Source of the DNA: Kryptolebias marmoratus
Lineage: Eukaryota > Chordata > Actinopteri > Cyprinodontiformes > Rivulidae
Direction: 5' to 3'
Assembly: GCF_001649575.2 (NCBI RefSeq)
Contig: NC_051451.1
Location: 26,872,636-26,936,635 of the forward strand
DNA: 64,000 nucleotides
Under the pieces are notes generated by a model. The model saw only the letters and a list, made by a program, of their open reading frames with translations, made no database searches and was not told where the DNA came from. Both the position numbers and the translations under genes were made by a program. Shown one piece after another: positions 43,501 to 57,100 of the stretch; position 1 is the stretch's first letter, and each line of letters opens with the position of its first letter.

Positions 43501-46500
43501 CGGTGGTCAGCGCTGCCGTCTTGTAATCCTGAGGCTGCAGGTTTGAGCCCCTGTTGCTGCAGGATTTCTTACTTCAGATTCTTTAAACAAAGCCTGATTT
43601 CCAAATATCCCAAATTTATAATCCTCAGCTCTCCTTTCTGCCTCTGCCAGCTGTTCATAACTACAGCTGACGAGGTGATATTTGAATTGAAGGAAGCTGA
43701 AAGTGTAGCTCATTGTATTTTGAGCCAACTATCTTCAGAAACAGATCAGGGCTGTTTCCTGAGCTGAACTGTTGCTGCGTTAAGCAGTCAACCCTGTAAA
43801 ATGACAATCAAAGCATTAATGGTGCAGATTTACAGACGTGGGTCAGTTTTCATGTTCGACTCGATGAAACGGTTCAGTTCAGATCTGCGTCAGGCTCCCT
43901 CCGTGTGCAGAAGAGCCAAAGAAACTAACCGAGAACGATTCTGTGTGTCCTGAACAGTGTGCGGCTGCGACCTCGCCCAGGGAGGCTTCTTCATGAAGAA
44001 TGGAGAGTATCTGTGCATGTTGGATTATCAGCGCATGCACGGCACCCGCTGCAACGGCTGCGGGGACTTTGTTGAGGGGGAGGTCGTCACGGCGCTGGGC
44101 AAGACGTACCACCCTGCCTGCTTCGTCTGCACCGTCTGCAAGTACGTCGGCCTCTGCATCCACGCCGCTGTCCTCGCTGCATCCAAAAAACTGCAGAACA
44201 CAGCTAGCTCCAACAGGAAACACGTTTTGTCTGAATATTTTAAAAAAGTCTTGAAGCTTAAGCTTAAATGCATGTTAATCTCCACAGAATGAGAAGAAGA
44301 CAAAAACAGCCGGTCAAAGAGAACAAAGTTTCTGATTAAAATGAAATATTTTGAAAAGTATAAAAGTCAGAAAAGCCAAACGTCGTCCTGAATGACACAA
44401 ACAGTTTGATATTCGAATAGCTAAAAAGGCACAAAGTCGTCAGAAGTAGTTAGACCGCAAACAAACAGGCAGAAACAAAGTGCTGACTCAGCATTCACAC
44501 AATTAGTGTATGTATAATTCTGAGCCTGTGTTGATCAGAGAAAACCTGGAATAAATCCAAACTTTTGGAGCAAAATGCTGGTTTAAAATTAGGACAGGAG
44601 TTGTGTTTGTGTAATCCTTCCACGCTGGAAAAAAGAACGACTCCAAAAAACCCATTAAAACATTAATTTGACACAAACTTCTAATCGCAGCTGCATGAAT
44701 CCATCTCCTCCAAAATCGTCACGTTGTGTCACTTTTCTCCGGAGCTAATCGTAAACTTGTGAGTTTGGATCTTTCGTCCCGATGTGTCGTGACAAACGAC
44801 GGCGAGGACGTTTGGGTTGTACAGCAGGACGCCGTGTGTCATTTCTGCTCCGCTAAGCTCCTCCGGCGGACGGCGTTGACACGCGTCTTCATCACACGGC
44901 CTCGTCATCCTCGGCCCTGTCAGATGACCTGCAGCCCACGACTAATAAACTGTAGCGTGTGCTCACGGTGATCTGTCGACTGGTTGTCTTCCAGACGGCC
45001 GTTTCCTGCCGGAGACAGGGTGACCTTCAACGGGAAGGACTGTCTGTGTCAGTACTGCGTGGAACCCATGTCTCCAGGACCGAAGGACATCCTGGGCTCC
45101 AGCAGTAAGTAGGAAGACCCCTTCACTAAGGTGTTCATACGTGAATATAAACACAACAAATATGAAGAAATAAATACAGATTCATGCCCAAATTAAAGGT
45201 CCAGCACTTCTTGAAGGAATGCATACAACTCGCTGCTTTAAGTGAAGAAACGATGAAGTTTCAGCCGTTTGGTCAAATTCTGAACATAACGAGATCTCAC
45301 CCAATCTGTTCGTGCTTGAATTGTGTTTGTGTTGACTTTCAGCTACTACCACACCAAGTTTCAGCCCAGTATCTCCATTTTTTGTGTTTGCTAATGAGTC
45401 AGGCTGATTTTAAAGTTTGTTTGGTTGTAGATGCTTCAGGTGTTTGCTGTCGTAAGGAGAGCTTCCATGCAGGAGACAAAATACAGCTCTGATTCTCCAG
45501 AATTGCAGAAACTGAACTGAGACTGGTTTGAGACTCCAGCAGCAACTCTCAGAGCAGTTCAGGTCACCTGACTGCAAGCCTCTGGGTTTCAAGTCAGGGA
45601 ATTAGGAACCACAGAAAACAGAGACTCTGTTGCAAATGTTGTTCATCGTCTTCATCATTCAGGAGGGAATCTCCAGAATGTCTCGAAACGTTTTCTATTC
45701 GTTCTCATGTTTCCTCGCAGTTGCATGAGTTTTGAAAATGTCCAATAAATTTGTGCAACACAGCAGCGTTCTGAGCCCCAATAATTATTGGAAAACTGGT
45801 CCACATCGGCCTGTTTTTCAGTAGATTTGATCGTCACTGTGGCGGCGGCTGCAGAGGCGGGTACTATGTGGGAGGAAGTGGACAACAAAATAATGTGCAT
45901 GGCCAAAAATGCAGTTTTGTAAGCAGGCTGGGATTTTCAAAAACTGGCCTCCTGCTGGTCGCCGTGATGCGAACACTCATTCAGACCGCAGCTGAAAAGA
46001 AACCTTTTTTCTGACAACTTTCCTGTAATTTGGAGTCTCCAGCTGGTCTCCAGCTGGTCTCCGTCAGTCGCAGCCCGGTGAGATGCTGCCTTCAGACTCT
46101 GAATGTTTGTTTCATGGAAGTGGCATCAGAAACTCTCATCATGTTTGAAGGCAGAGCTGCACCTTTCAGGGAGACCCTCTAAATCTCCCTCCGCTCTCCT
46201 CCACAGGCCCAGGTCTCCTTTGTGAAGAAAACAGGCCGTGCTAAATAATGCATGCGTTTCCTTTCCCTAAAATACCCCTCCTCTTCCTCCCTCTCCCTGG
46301 TTTCTCAGTTGGTGTTTGAAGAGCTTTTAGACAAGGTCACCTATAAATAAGGCATGCTGATTCTGTTCACGTCATTATCGCAGCCTTCTTATGCCTTCAC
46401 AAAGTCATCCCCTGTGGCTGCAGCTGCTTTCACCCTCCTTTATTAAAGAACAGGAGAGAAGAAACTAAGATCTTGCTCTTCCAGAACCTCAGGATCCGGC

Positions 46501-49500
46501 TCAGATGTGAAGCTTTTAGTGCTGAGCAGCGACAGGCAGGGCAGCTGATGGTTACTCTCTATCCCCATCTAGTGTTTAGGGTCCAAACTGACAAGGCTTG
46601 AATGAGAAGATGGGCTTTGGTGTTCCTAAGTTCTGCTTGTTTCTTCTCTCCGCAGGTTGTGCAGGATGCGGTCGAGACATTAAGAACGGCCAGGCTCTCC
46701 TGGCTCTGGACAGGCAGTGGCATCTGGGCTGCTTTAAGTGTAAAGCTTGCAGCAAAGTGCTGACCGGGGAGTACATCAGCAAGTAAGCAGCTGCTCCCAC
46801 ACCCCGTTTGGTCACATCCAGGCTTCCAACGAAGTGTGAACGCCTTGTCTCCTTGTTCTAAACTGAAGCCGAAATGTTGCGTTTTTGGAGCCAGAATCTG
46901 CAGACTGTGGACGTGGGACTGTACCCTCGTCTGCACACCTTCCCGACTCTCTAACAGGCCGTCATATCGTCACCAACACTTCTCTATAAGCCTCAAACGG
47001 CAAATTAAAGCTGAAAGCAGAAAGACGCTGACATCTACTTCAACATATTAGCTCTACTTTACTCTCCCTTTAGCTTTTAGGTGCTAATTTTAGGTTTTAG
47101 CTTCTGTTTTACTGCATTTAGCTTTTAGCTACATTGTGGCTAACCTACATTTTTACCTACAGCTTGGCTAATTTTAGCTTTTAGCTACATTTAGCGTCTC
47201 TTCTGCTTGTTTTAGCTTTAACAGGTCGGTTAACGACTCATTTTTCGACAAATTTCAGTGAAGTCTTTCGGTCTTTTCTTGCAGAAAATTAATTTTGTCT
47301 CATGTCAGTCGGCTGTTTGCAGAATGTAATAATAAGACTTTGGACGGCTCTCCTCACAGGGACGGCGCCCCCTACTGTGAAAAGGACTATCAGATCCATT
47401 TTGGTGTTCAGTGTGAGGCGTGTCATCAGTTCATCACAGGGAAGGTCTTAGAGGTAAGGAACGGCTGATTGGCTCCTCAGAACGGGAAGATTTCTCTGTG
47501 TGCAGCCTTGAACAGATATTATTTCTTTTTACGCCTGACTTTAGCGTGAACCTATTTAGGGTTGGTTTAATGCAAAGGAATTTAGCTCCTAATGTTTCCT
47601 AGTAAACAGATTTCTGAAACATTTACCTGAAGTTAATAAAGGAATGTTTCATTACGCTGTAGATGAATATTTTACACGTGAACAAGTTGAAAATTTGCAC
47701 ATCCTGCTTCGTGTGCTGGCAGAGAGGGCTGCTGTCGTTTCGTAATCATCGGCGTAATCTCCCCACCGCCGAGCCAAGGAGACGCTCGACATGACTGTAA
47801 TCATCTAAAATATTAATTCTTTGCAGATTTTTTTGGTCATTGCAATATGACATCCTGCATGCATAAAAACTGGCGTGGCCTGAAATTACATAATTATTAC
47901 ATAAAACCTCTTTAATGTCGTCTGACATTTAGGATCATTTATTTAATGGACCGTGTTGTGCAGCTCTAAATCTGGGTTTAGATCAGGGCTTTTCAACCTC
48001 AGGTGAAAATGGGTAATATTTAATAATTATCCAGGGTTTGAAGACCACGGGCAATAATTTGTAAAACTTTATTAACATCATCTTCATCGAGCATTCAGTC
48101 TCACAGCTTCAGCCTCAGAAAAAATACCTTTTATTTGGTTAAAATCCAAACTATATGCAGTAATGATATCACAGATTTAATAAATAGAGCCGTTTTTTAC
48201 CTCTTTGTTCTCTTTTCTCCTGATTCTTCTGGAAAACTTGAATTAAAGGAGGCCTGAGTCAGCATTCCCAGCATTCCCAGCATTCCCAGCATCGTTTTCC
48301 TGGTTTTATTTCTCCTTTATTTTTTCTCCTTCTGCTGCAGCCGTTCATATATCAGAAACCTTCGGCTCATTCAGTTGATGGCTGCTCTGACTTTTATACT
48401 TTTCAAAATATTTAACTTTATTTCCAAATATTTTCACCATAAAAAAACACGGAAATCTCTTCATTTCCATCAAAAACATTGTTCTCTTTAAAATCTGCTT
48501 CAGCTGCTGTCTTTGTTAGCTTTTAGCTAAGAGTCTGACACTTAGCTTTTAGCTATTGTTCTGCTACTTTAAGCTTGTAGCTTGTGTTTTGCTGATTTTA
48601 GCTTGTCTTTTAATACCTTTTAATGTTTTTTTGTTACTTTTAGCTTATTTCTGGGCATTTTTTGAGCCTTTTTAAGATTTTAACTACTGTTTTCCTAATT
48701 TTAGCCATCTTTATTGCTACTTTTAGCTTCTACAAAGCTTTTTAATGCATTTTAGCTTGAGTTAGACTTTTATTACTTTTAGTTTCTGCTTCTTCTTCTT
48801 TCAGTGAAGTCGTTCGGCTCTCACAGAAACTCTGGGTTTAGGTTTAGTTAATGCGAGTTTAGATCAAACTTTATCTGAAACTGTCTTTAGCTCCGGCCTG
48901 CTGGTTCGGATCCAGTCAGACATGAAGTTATGTGTCTGACTGTAATCCAGCACTAATGCTGGCCTTTATGGTAAAAGGAAAAGACCTCTGAGTCGCTGCC
49001 AGTGGATCAGAGGAGCCAGAGACTCAGATTATCACCAGTCTGCCTGATCGAAATAAATACAGGGCAAATACCAGCCAGTCTTTGAAGCTTAATTTAGGTC
49101 AAATTAATAAAGCTGGAAGAGACATGTAAACAAAAACATGCATGCCAAAGTTTAAAACAAATAAAAACCTTCAGTCCTTACACATGCAGAACATGCTTTA
49201 TTATATTTGAGAGGAAAGTTGATTAAAGCCTGTTTTTCATACAGGAAAATATGGGATGCAAATGTTTCCTATCTGTGAGTGTTGAAATATTACTGAGGCT
49301 TTATTATGCAGCAGCCTGCCTTTCATTTGTGTCTTTATCTCCTGTGGATAGGACGCCTTTTAGGGAGCAGTCTGCATGCAAAGCCTCTCTGATCAGACAT
49401 CTGATTTATTTTAGTCAACTATGCAAGTTTGCACAAAGAGGATATTTAGAGGAAGTTGATGGTGGATGTCAGGGCGCTCGTATTCTGTACAAATTCACCG

Positions 49501-52500
49501 TTTTTGGAGATGATTTTTAAGGAGAATCTGTCCCTGCTGGTCGTCTCCTGGCGGCTGTGATGAAAGTCGGAACAGAACGTTAGGAAGGAGGAAGAAAGTC
49601 GCGCCAGAAGCAGGTGGAGCTCCTGGTTTATTGCCTGGAAGTTCCACTTGGGCGATGCTTGTCCTGCTTCATCGCTCTTCATTTGGCTGCGACGTGACGC
49701 CTGCTCTCTGCTCTGGGTTTTTTTCCAGGCAGGAGATAAGCACTACCATCCCAGCTGCGCGCGCTGCAGCAGGTGCAATCAGATGTTCACAGAAGGGGAA
49801 GAGATGTATCTGCAAGGTGAGTGGACCTGGGTTTGCTTTTTGCTTCCTCTTTTCTTTAATCAAAACGAAGCAGCTGCTGGAAGCTGCTGATCTGAATGTT
49901 GCTTTTTAGGCTTTTCTTACAAATAAATGTTTTTAAAAAATGTTTTAAAATGTTTAACTCAAACTGCTTTATTGAAAGTTTTCCTGGCAGTTTAGAAAAC
50001 ATTGTCAACTCAAGATTCCCTGGAAATGCTTTTAATTTTGACTTTAAGCAGCAGCTCCTCAACAAAACAGTGAGCAACTCAGTAGTTGGTGGAAAAAACA
50101 CCAAACGCCACATGATGGGATTTATTAAAAAGTGTCAGGAATAAAAACAATGTGCTGTAAAAGTGAAAATCCAGATCATTGTTCCGATAAATGAGCGACT
50201 TGACCGGAAATATATTAACTTAAAGCTTGAAGGAATCCAAACCACCACCGTCTATCACGCCAGAATCTTAGACTAAGATTGTTTTATGTTTAAAAATGAC
50301 AGAGTTGTATCTGTAGCACGAGATATTTTGCTAACAGACAGACATAGTTCACTTTAACGAGTTAATGAAATTGAAACCAAAGTTCTTGCACAATCTGTTA
50401 GCTCAAAATATGTGTTGGGGATCTATCACAATAAATTTTATAACAATATTTGTAAAATCTGCTTATTTGTAGCCATATTTGTGTTACATAAGGTTAATAA
50501 GCTGTGGCCGCCATCTTGAATTGGTTTAACTCTACGAGTGAATCAGTTGTAGATTTACATCTAATGATTACTTAGTTTCATTAAAATTAGTGGGGATATT
50601 TTGCTAACAGAGACAGGCTTCGCCGTCCGGCTGCAGGTGATCATAATGTTCTCGCGCTCTGTTTTCCTTCTCAGGGTCCACGGTTTGGCATCCCAGCTGT
50701 AAGAACACCACCAGGACGGAGGAGAGACACAGGGAGCGGGTAGGAATTTGGACATTTTGTTGATTTTTTTTTTTTTGTTTCTGTTCATTTTTTATTATTT
50801 TTTTTATTTTTATTGAGGGAAAATATTCAGAATATTTAACAAAGTGCTTCACACGAGCTCTTATCGCTCGTTAAACCATAACCTGCTGCGGTTTGAAGAA
50901 TTTGCCTGCTCGGGCCATGTTTGGGGTGTGTGTGTGTGTGTAAATGATATATATGTGTGTGTGTGTGAAGACACAACCCCTGTGATGTCCTGTGAACCCC
51001 CCCTCTCCCTTCCTCCACAGCTGTTGCCTCCGTCCCTCTTATTCCTCCAAAAAACAGAAAGGCAGGTACTGTATTCGGTATTGGCTATGAGATCACCCTG
51101 TGTTCCTCCATGCACATATAGGATGTATACGCACCGCACGCTGCCCCCTGCTGGAGACAGCCTGCGGTGCCCCCCTCCGTGTGTGTGTGTGTGTGTCATT
51201 AACCAAACACACCCCGTGCATGAGGCAGATTGGGCCGAGCGCCACATTCAGACCTGCTGCAGCCATCCAGCCTCTCCATCCTCCCATAAACGAGCATGAG
51301 ATCCTAACGAGCATCACTAAAGTGCCGCTCATTCACTTTGCAAATTTGCAAATGAATGATCTGTTTATGAGATCGTGTATTTCATGGGACGTAGACACAG
51401 AGGGAAGGTTTTCTTTAGCTGCTCATTAAGTGTTTAAAGCCCAAGTTGTGTACTTTTTGGGTAATTATATACAACCCCAATTATGAAAAAGTTGTGACGT
51501 TGTGTAAAATGTAAATAAAAACAGTTTGCAATGATTTGCAAATCTCATAAACCCATATTTTACTCACAGTGGAACACATCAAATGTTTAAACACTCAGAA
51601 AGTAGACAAATTAATTAAATAAGGTGATTTTGAATTTGATGGCAGCAACACATTTCCAGATGTGTAAGCCGCCTATGGCAGAGGCGCTAATGCACCCCCA
51701 TACCATCAGAGAGGCAGGCTGGATGGTTTGGACCCGTCTGACCTCAGAACAGTTCTCACATCTGTTCACATCTGGCTTCTTCTCTGCCTGATAGAGCTTT
51801 AAGCAGCATCTGTGGACGGCACGGTGAACTGTGTTTACAGACAGTGTTCCTCAGCAGAACCAGAACCAGAGCCTGACCTTTGACCTCAGAGATTTCTCCA
51901 GATTATTCAGATCTGTTAATATGATGAACTGTAGATGATGGGATAGTCCAATTTTCCGTTAAGGAACATTATTCTGAATTTATTCCACTAATTTCAGATG
52001 CCGTATTTTGTGACCCTCTGCCCATCTTTACTTCTAAAATACTCTTTTTATCCCCAGTCCTCTCACTGACCTGATGTTAATTAACCTAATTAGTTGTAAA
52101 AAGCTCATCCAGATGTTTCTTATTTGTACTTATTACTTTTACAGCTTTTTGTTGCCCCCATTCCAACATTTTTGAGACGTGTTGCTTCCAAAAAATTTTA
52201 AATTACCTCCATTTTTCCTCCAAAGACTGATACAGTTTTTCAGTTTAATATGTTCGATTATGAATAAAATATTGGATTATGCGAACTGAAAATCATTGAC
52301 TCCTCCTGTTTTTATTCACCTCTTACAGAATGTCTCAGCAGCTTCAGAATGGGGGGGCAGTGGGGGATTTTAGCAGCATAAAATGTCTGCCAGGTGATTA
52401 TTTAGTCTAATAACTTCTGATGTGGTTGCATTTCATAGCCTACGAGGTCGTCGTCTGAGAGTATTTGTTCCCGACCTGGTTCAAGCATACCTGGCTCACC

Positions 52501-54108
52501 GGGTCACACCATCTATGTAAGAAATGTCTCCCAGCTGCTGCGTTTGGGCTAATATTGGTTTAGTGTTTTTAAACTGTAGTAATCTCCTTTTTTCTCCTGT
52601 TTGTGTTTGATTTTATTCGTCTCTGTAGGCAAAAGTAGACAATGAGATCCTGGATTACAGAGACCTAGCTGCCATTCCAAAAGTCAAAGCCATTTATGAC
52701 ATTGAGCGCCCGGATCTTATAACGTACGAACCGATGTACACAACCTCCCTGGATGAGCGGGAGGAGAGGCATGAGAGCGTGGCGGAGGTAAACACGCAGA
52801 CTGCGAGCTCAGCGCGACACATGGCCACTATAAATAACCTCATGGAAGAAAGTATCCTGTTTTCATCTGGAATGACCTTTTCCTCTGGAAGGATTGTTTT
52901 CTGGTGTTGATTCTGTGTTTTTCTCAGCTCCACAGTGCCAGAAGGGAACGTTCCCCCTTGCCTGATGACAAGGTAAGATGTGCTGCACAATGAAAACGCT
53001 GCAAACCGATCAGCTCTGAAGCACCTTTTTTTATTCTACCGTTTATGTCTCAGCTTTGGAAAAAGTCCTGCAAAAAATACTAGAAAACGTACAGTTCGAT
53101 CAGTAATGGTGTGTTTGGATGTTTGGTAGCATTTCATTGTAAGAAATATACAAGATTTGCAAAAAATCTGTTGGATTTTGGTAAAAGGAGTGAGAAAACT
53201 CAGCCGTGTTTGGAGCTCTGCATCATTCAGAGTTTAAACAGTTTGCTGAGTCACGTAAAGTCCAACTTTCTGTAGTCTTTTTCATATCTTTAACAGTTTT
53301 TGACATGTCTGTCCTCTGTCCCCCAGTGTGTCTCTCACTTTCCTTTCAAATACAACACCAAAATGGCCGACTGACCCCGAACTCCCATTGACTTCCATCA
53401 TATCTGAGCTCAGACTTTCCTCCAACATGTCCTGAACTCCTCAGAAAACACTGCAGTGTGTGATCACTCGCAGCTCAGGAAATGTTTTCAACACGACTCG
53501 TCGTCCTCAAACAGCGAATGTTTGTTTGAGGCTTACTTTCTAGTCTGGGTTTCTGCCCGTCTCGTGAAGAGTCCCGTCAGGAAGTGAGCGAGTTGCCATG
53601 GTAACCGTAATGAACCACTGGCAGCAGCTTTAACACGTCTTTTGATCTTGGTCCTTCTTTACTCTTCTTCTACAGTTTTTATTACAAATCAATAATATTA
53701 TTAATAATAATTTAGAAAGAGAAGAAGAAAGTTGCCGGATGTTTGTAGTTTTGGGCAGCAGCTGCCTCAGAAACATCCAACATTTCTTGTTTTTATAAAT
53801 AAGAGGTGATAACACAGGTTTGTTTGATTTTTTTTTAGTCCTCAAGAAACATGTCGCCGACTCCCGAGGTGAGCCGGCTGTTTGGATCTGCTCTTCACTT
53901 TCTGCTTTTTAAATCCCGTGTTGTATTCAGTAACTGTGTGTGTGTGTGTGTGTGTCAGGGACCTTACGACAAAAGGGACCGCATCCTCCAAAGGTCCACC
54001 AGTCAGGGATCCATCGGGTCACCCGTCTATAATCGCCATGGTTACACCCCCACCCTGTCTCGGTCTCCTCAGCATTTTCACAGACCTGGTGGGTACTCGA
54101 CGGGACTG

Positions 54109-54149
<41 letters not shown>

Positions 54150-57100
54150 ACTTTATGTTCACGCCAAGGCTTTGCACCCTGGGGGGGTGGAGCCACAAGT
54201 GACCCTCCACCTCCTCTCAAGTGGCTCCTCGTAATGTTGACCAAAAATGAAATGAATCTGAGTAAAGTTTCGGTTTATATTGACGATAGGGGTGGCCATT
54301 TTTATCTCCTTTCCTGTCCAGATTATTCATAGAACAAAGGTCTGTTCCTCAGCTTTTAACAGTTATTAAGTTATTGATCCTCTGAGGGAAATTGATTAAT
54401 CGCAGCAGACAAGCTCAGAATTTTAAAGCATTAAAAAACAAATCATTATAACAACTGATGAGTATGAATTCAGACAGAAGGAGGACAAAGATTACAAGGT
54501 AAACTTAATTTACATATTTATAAAATAACTGTGCATTCATGCTGGAGTATACTAAACATTATAACTTTATTGCAGATACATAGAGAAGTAGATAAGTAGC
54601 TAATACACATAATAATTATTCTGAAGACTCTGAAAATCTGATTAAAATGCAAAAATCAGTTTTACTGTTCAGCTAATAGATTGTTAGTCTGTTTCCTACT
54701 TTTTTCTGCAACCTTTTGACTCCAAATCCACCAGAAAATTGACTTTTTTAACATAACTGAGGCAAATTTCTGTAAATGCAGAAAGTAGTTTTGCACATTT
54801 ATTGAAAATAAGATTTTAAGGCATCAAAAAACACGTGTTAGTAACATGTGGCAAGTTATTGTTATTATAAAATAAAAAGAAAGCCTTGTCACTTTAGCAG
54901 TTCAGGTAAATAAAACATGTTTTTTTGTTTGAAGCATCATTCAGAGACATTAGGATGATATTTATTACTTTTTCTAAATGGGCCACATATTTTAAACATT
55001 TCCCACATTTGAGTAGAATAAATAGTTCTTTACAAACTAAAATAAGTTTGTGCAGAAATAGATAAGTTTAGGTTTAGCTTAGTTTTCATTTTTTTGCAGA
55101 ATAACAACTTAAAGTCGACCTGTTTCTGTTATCTTCTTTTTGTTTTGTTTAAAAGTTTGAGATCAAGTTTAGAACCTTTTTAGTGTTTTTTTATTTATTT
55201 TTTTATTCTTTTCAGTGTTTGACTCTCTTATCTTCCTTTTTCTTTTGCTCCTCGCCGTCTCGCTCTTCCTCTCGACCCCATATTGTCCACCTCTGCTGCC
55301 TGGTCCCGGGGTTTTGTCCTCCGTCGTCCCTGTCCCTCCGTCCCTCCCTCCCTCCCTGCAGAGGCTCTGACAGGCATGCAGAAGCTCTGCTCCTCCCTCT
55401 GCAGTAACAGTGTGGGCTCCAGAAATAGTGACTCCCGCCCCACCTCCCCTTTCAGACACCACTTCCTCCCCCATAGCCAAGGTAAGGGCCCTGCTCCACG
55501 CTTATCCGACCCCGCAGTTTGAAGCAACACGTCATTTCCACCGTCAGCAGAGTGCCACCCCTCATCATCATGTCGTCTGTCATCTTAGATCCATCATCAC
55601 CTCCCATTAGTGTTTCGGTCCGAGTCATGCAGCCGATCCATCACTTCTTTGACTTTGCCAAAGTAGCTGCCAGGCTTCTTGTGTTTGGTCCCTTTGCATG
55701 CACTTATTAGATATTAGTAATCCCAAACTACCACCTAAACCAGGGGTGTCCAGTCCTGGTCCTGGAGGGCCACCATCGTGCAGGTTTTCCTTGTTCCTCT
55801 GCTCCAACACACCTGATCTGAATCAATGGGTGATTAACAGGCTTCTGCAGAACATGAAGAGGTGATTTAACCCCTGAATCAGGTGTGTTGGAGCAGGAAA
55901 CAAGGAAAACCTGCAGGATGGTGGCCCTCCAGGACCAGGATTGCCCACCCCTGACCCAAACTATAAACTCCCCGAAGGTTAAAGTGTAAAACCAGTATCT
56001 GACCAGGCTGCAGCTGTTTGCGACTAGTTGGCGAATGGCTTCTGTGTCTGAAAACGTTTCTCAGTGTCTCTGCTTGGGTCACAATCACACGTTTATTATT
56101 TAAAGCTTTTTTTATGTTTTAAATAAGTTTTATATTTTATTAAAAGCTGTTCAAGTTGTGACACAAACTGGATGCATTCAAAATTAACAAGTTTTTATTG
56201 GTACAAAATGCACATTGAAGAGTACTGTTGCTGTTGGGCTCTTGTGTCACCATTTTTTTACCATTTTAATATTTTTTGCACAAACTGACTCTACTGGTCA
56301 CCTTTCACACCAGTGTAAGGTTTTATGGATGGCTAATCAATAAAAAGTGTTAAAATGAGCTTCTGACAACACAGTTGAGTAAAAAGTTACATATTGGGAG
56401 ACAAGAATTCTGTCTCGTGTATTTTTTGAACGTTCAGGCTTGGTCCGAGGCGAGAGGATCTGTAATAATGTTTCAGATTTCTCATTTGTCACTTCTAACT
56501 GTTTCATGAGATTCTGGAGACCCTCGTGCAGCCAACAGGTAGCAACATTTGCTCAATATGTCTCCGAACTCCTGGAGATTTTGGTCCAAATATCTCTGGG
56601 AGTTTGTTCAGACATGTCCTAAATACCTATTTAAAACTAAAATTTGCATCTCAAACTGTCCCCAACACGGCAGCCCATTAAGATACTGCCTCAGGATAAA
56701 AATAAGGACTTGCTGAAAGGAAGAAGCTTCACTGTGAACTCAAACTTTTAACCATCATCCTGCATCTCCCAAACGTTTCTTCTCATCTGCTCTTGTTCTG
56801 CTTCGTTAAGTGGGTTTTTCAGAACCAATCAGAATGTTTCCCATTCACTCACGATGTCCTCACCTGGTCCTGCTGGTCCATGTGTGTGTTGCACCGTTCA
56901 GACTGTGGTTCCCCTTTAGGATCTCTGCTCATGTTCTGTTCTTGGTTCTTCTCACGTGAGGCGCCGACCCGCCAAGTGGCCGGAGCTCACCTCTCCCGCT
57001 CAGGCCCGAGAGCCGGCCGGTCACCCCGCCTCTCTGTCAGACCCCTAAACATTTCCACGTCCCAGGTAGGAGCTGGAGCGCACCCTGTCACTGCTCACCC

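Noticed and set aside
43491..43560. Functional tRNA gene
   Set aside because: A and B box-like blocks are present, but B box mismatches and lack of a good acceptor stem favour a SINE head or pseudogene.
53882..54244. Long frames rich in Val-Cys or His-Thr
   Set aside because: They are translations of TG/CA repeats around the true ablim1 exon at 53959-54088.
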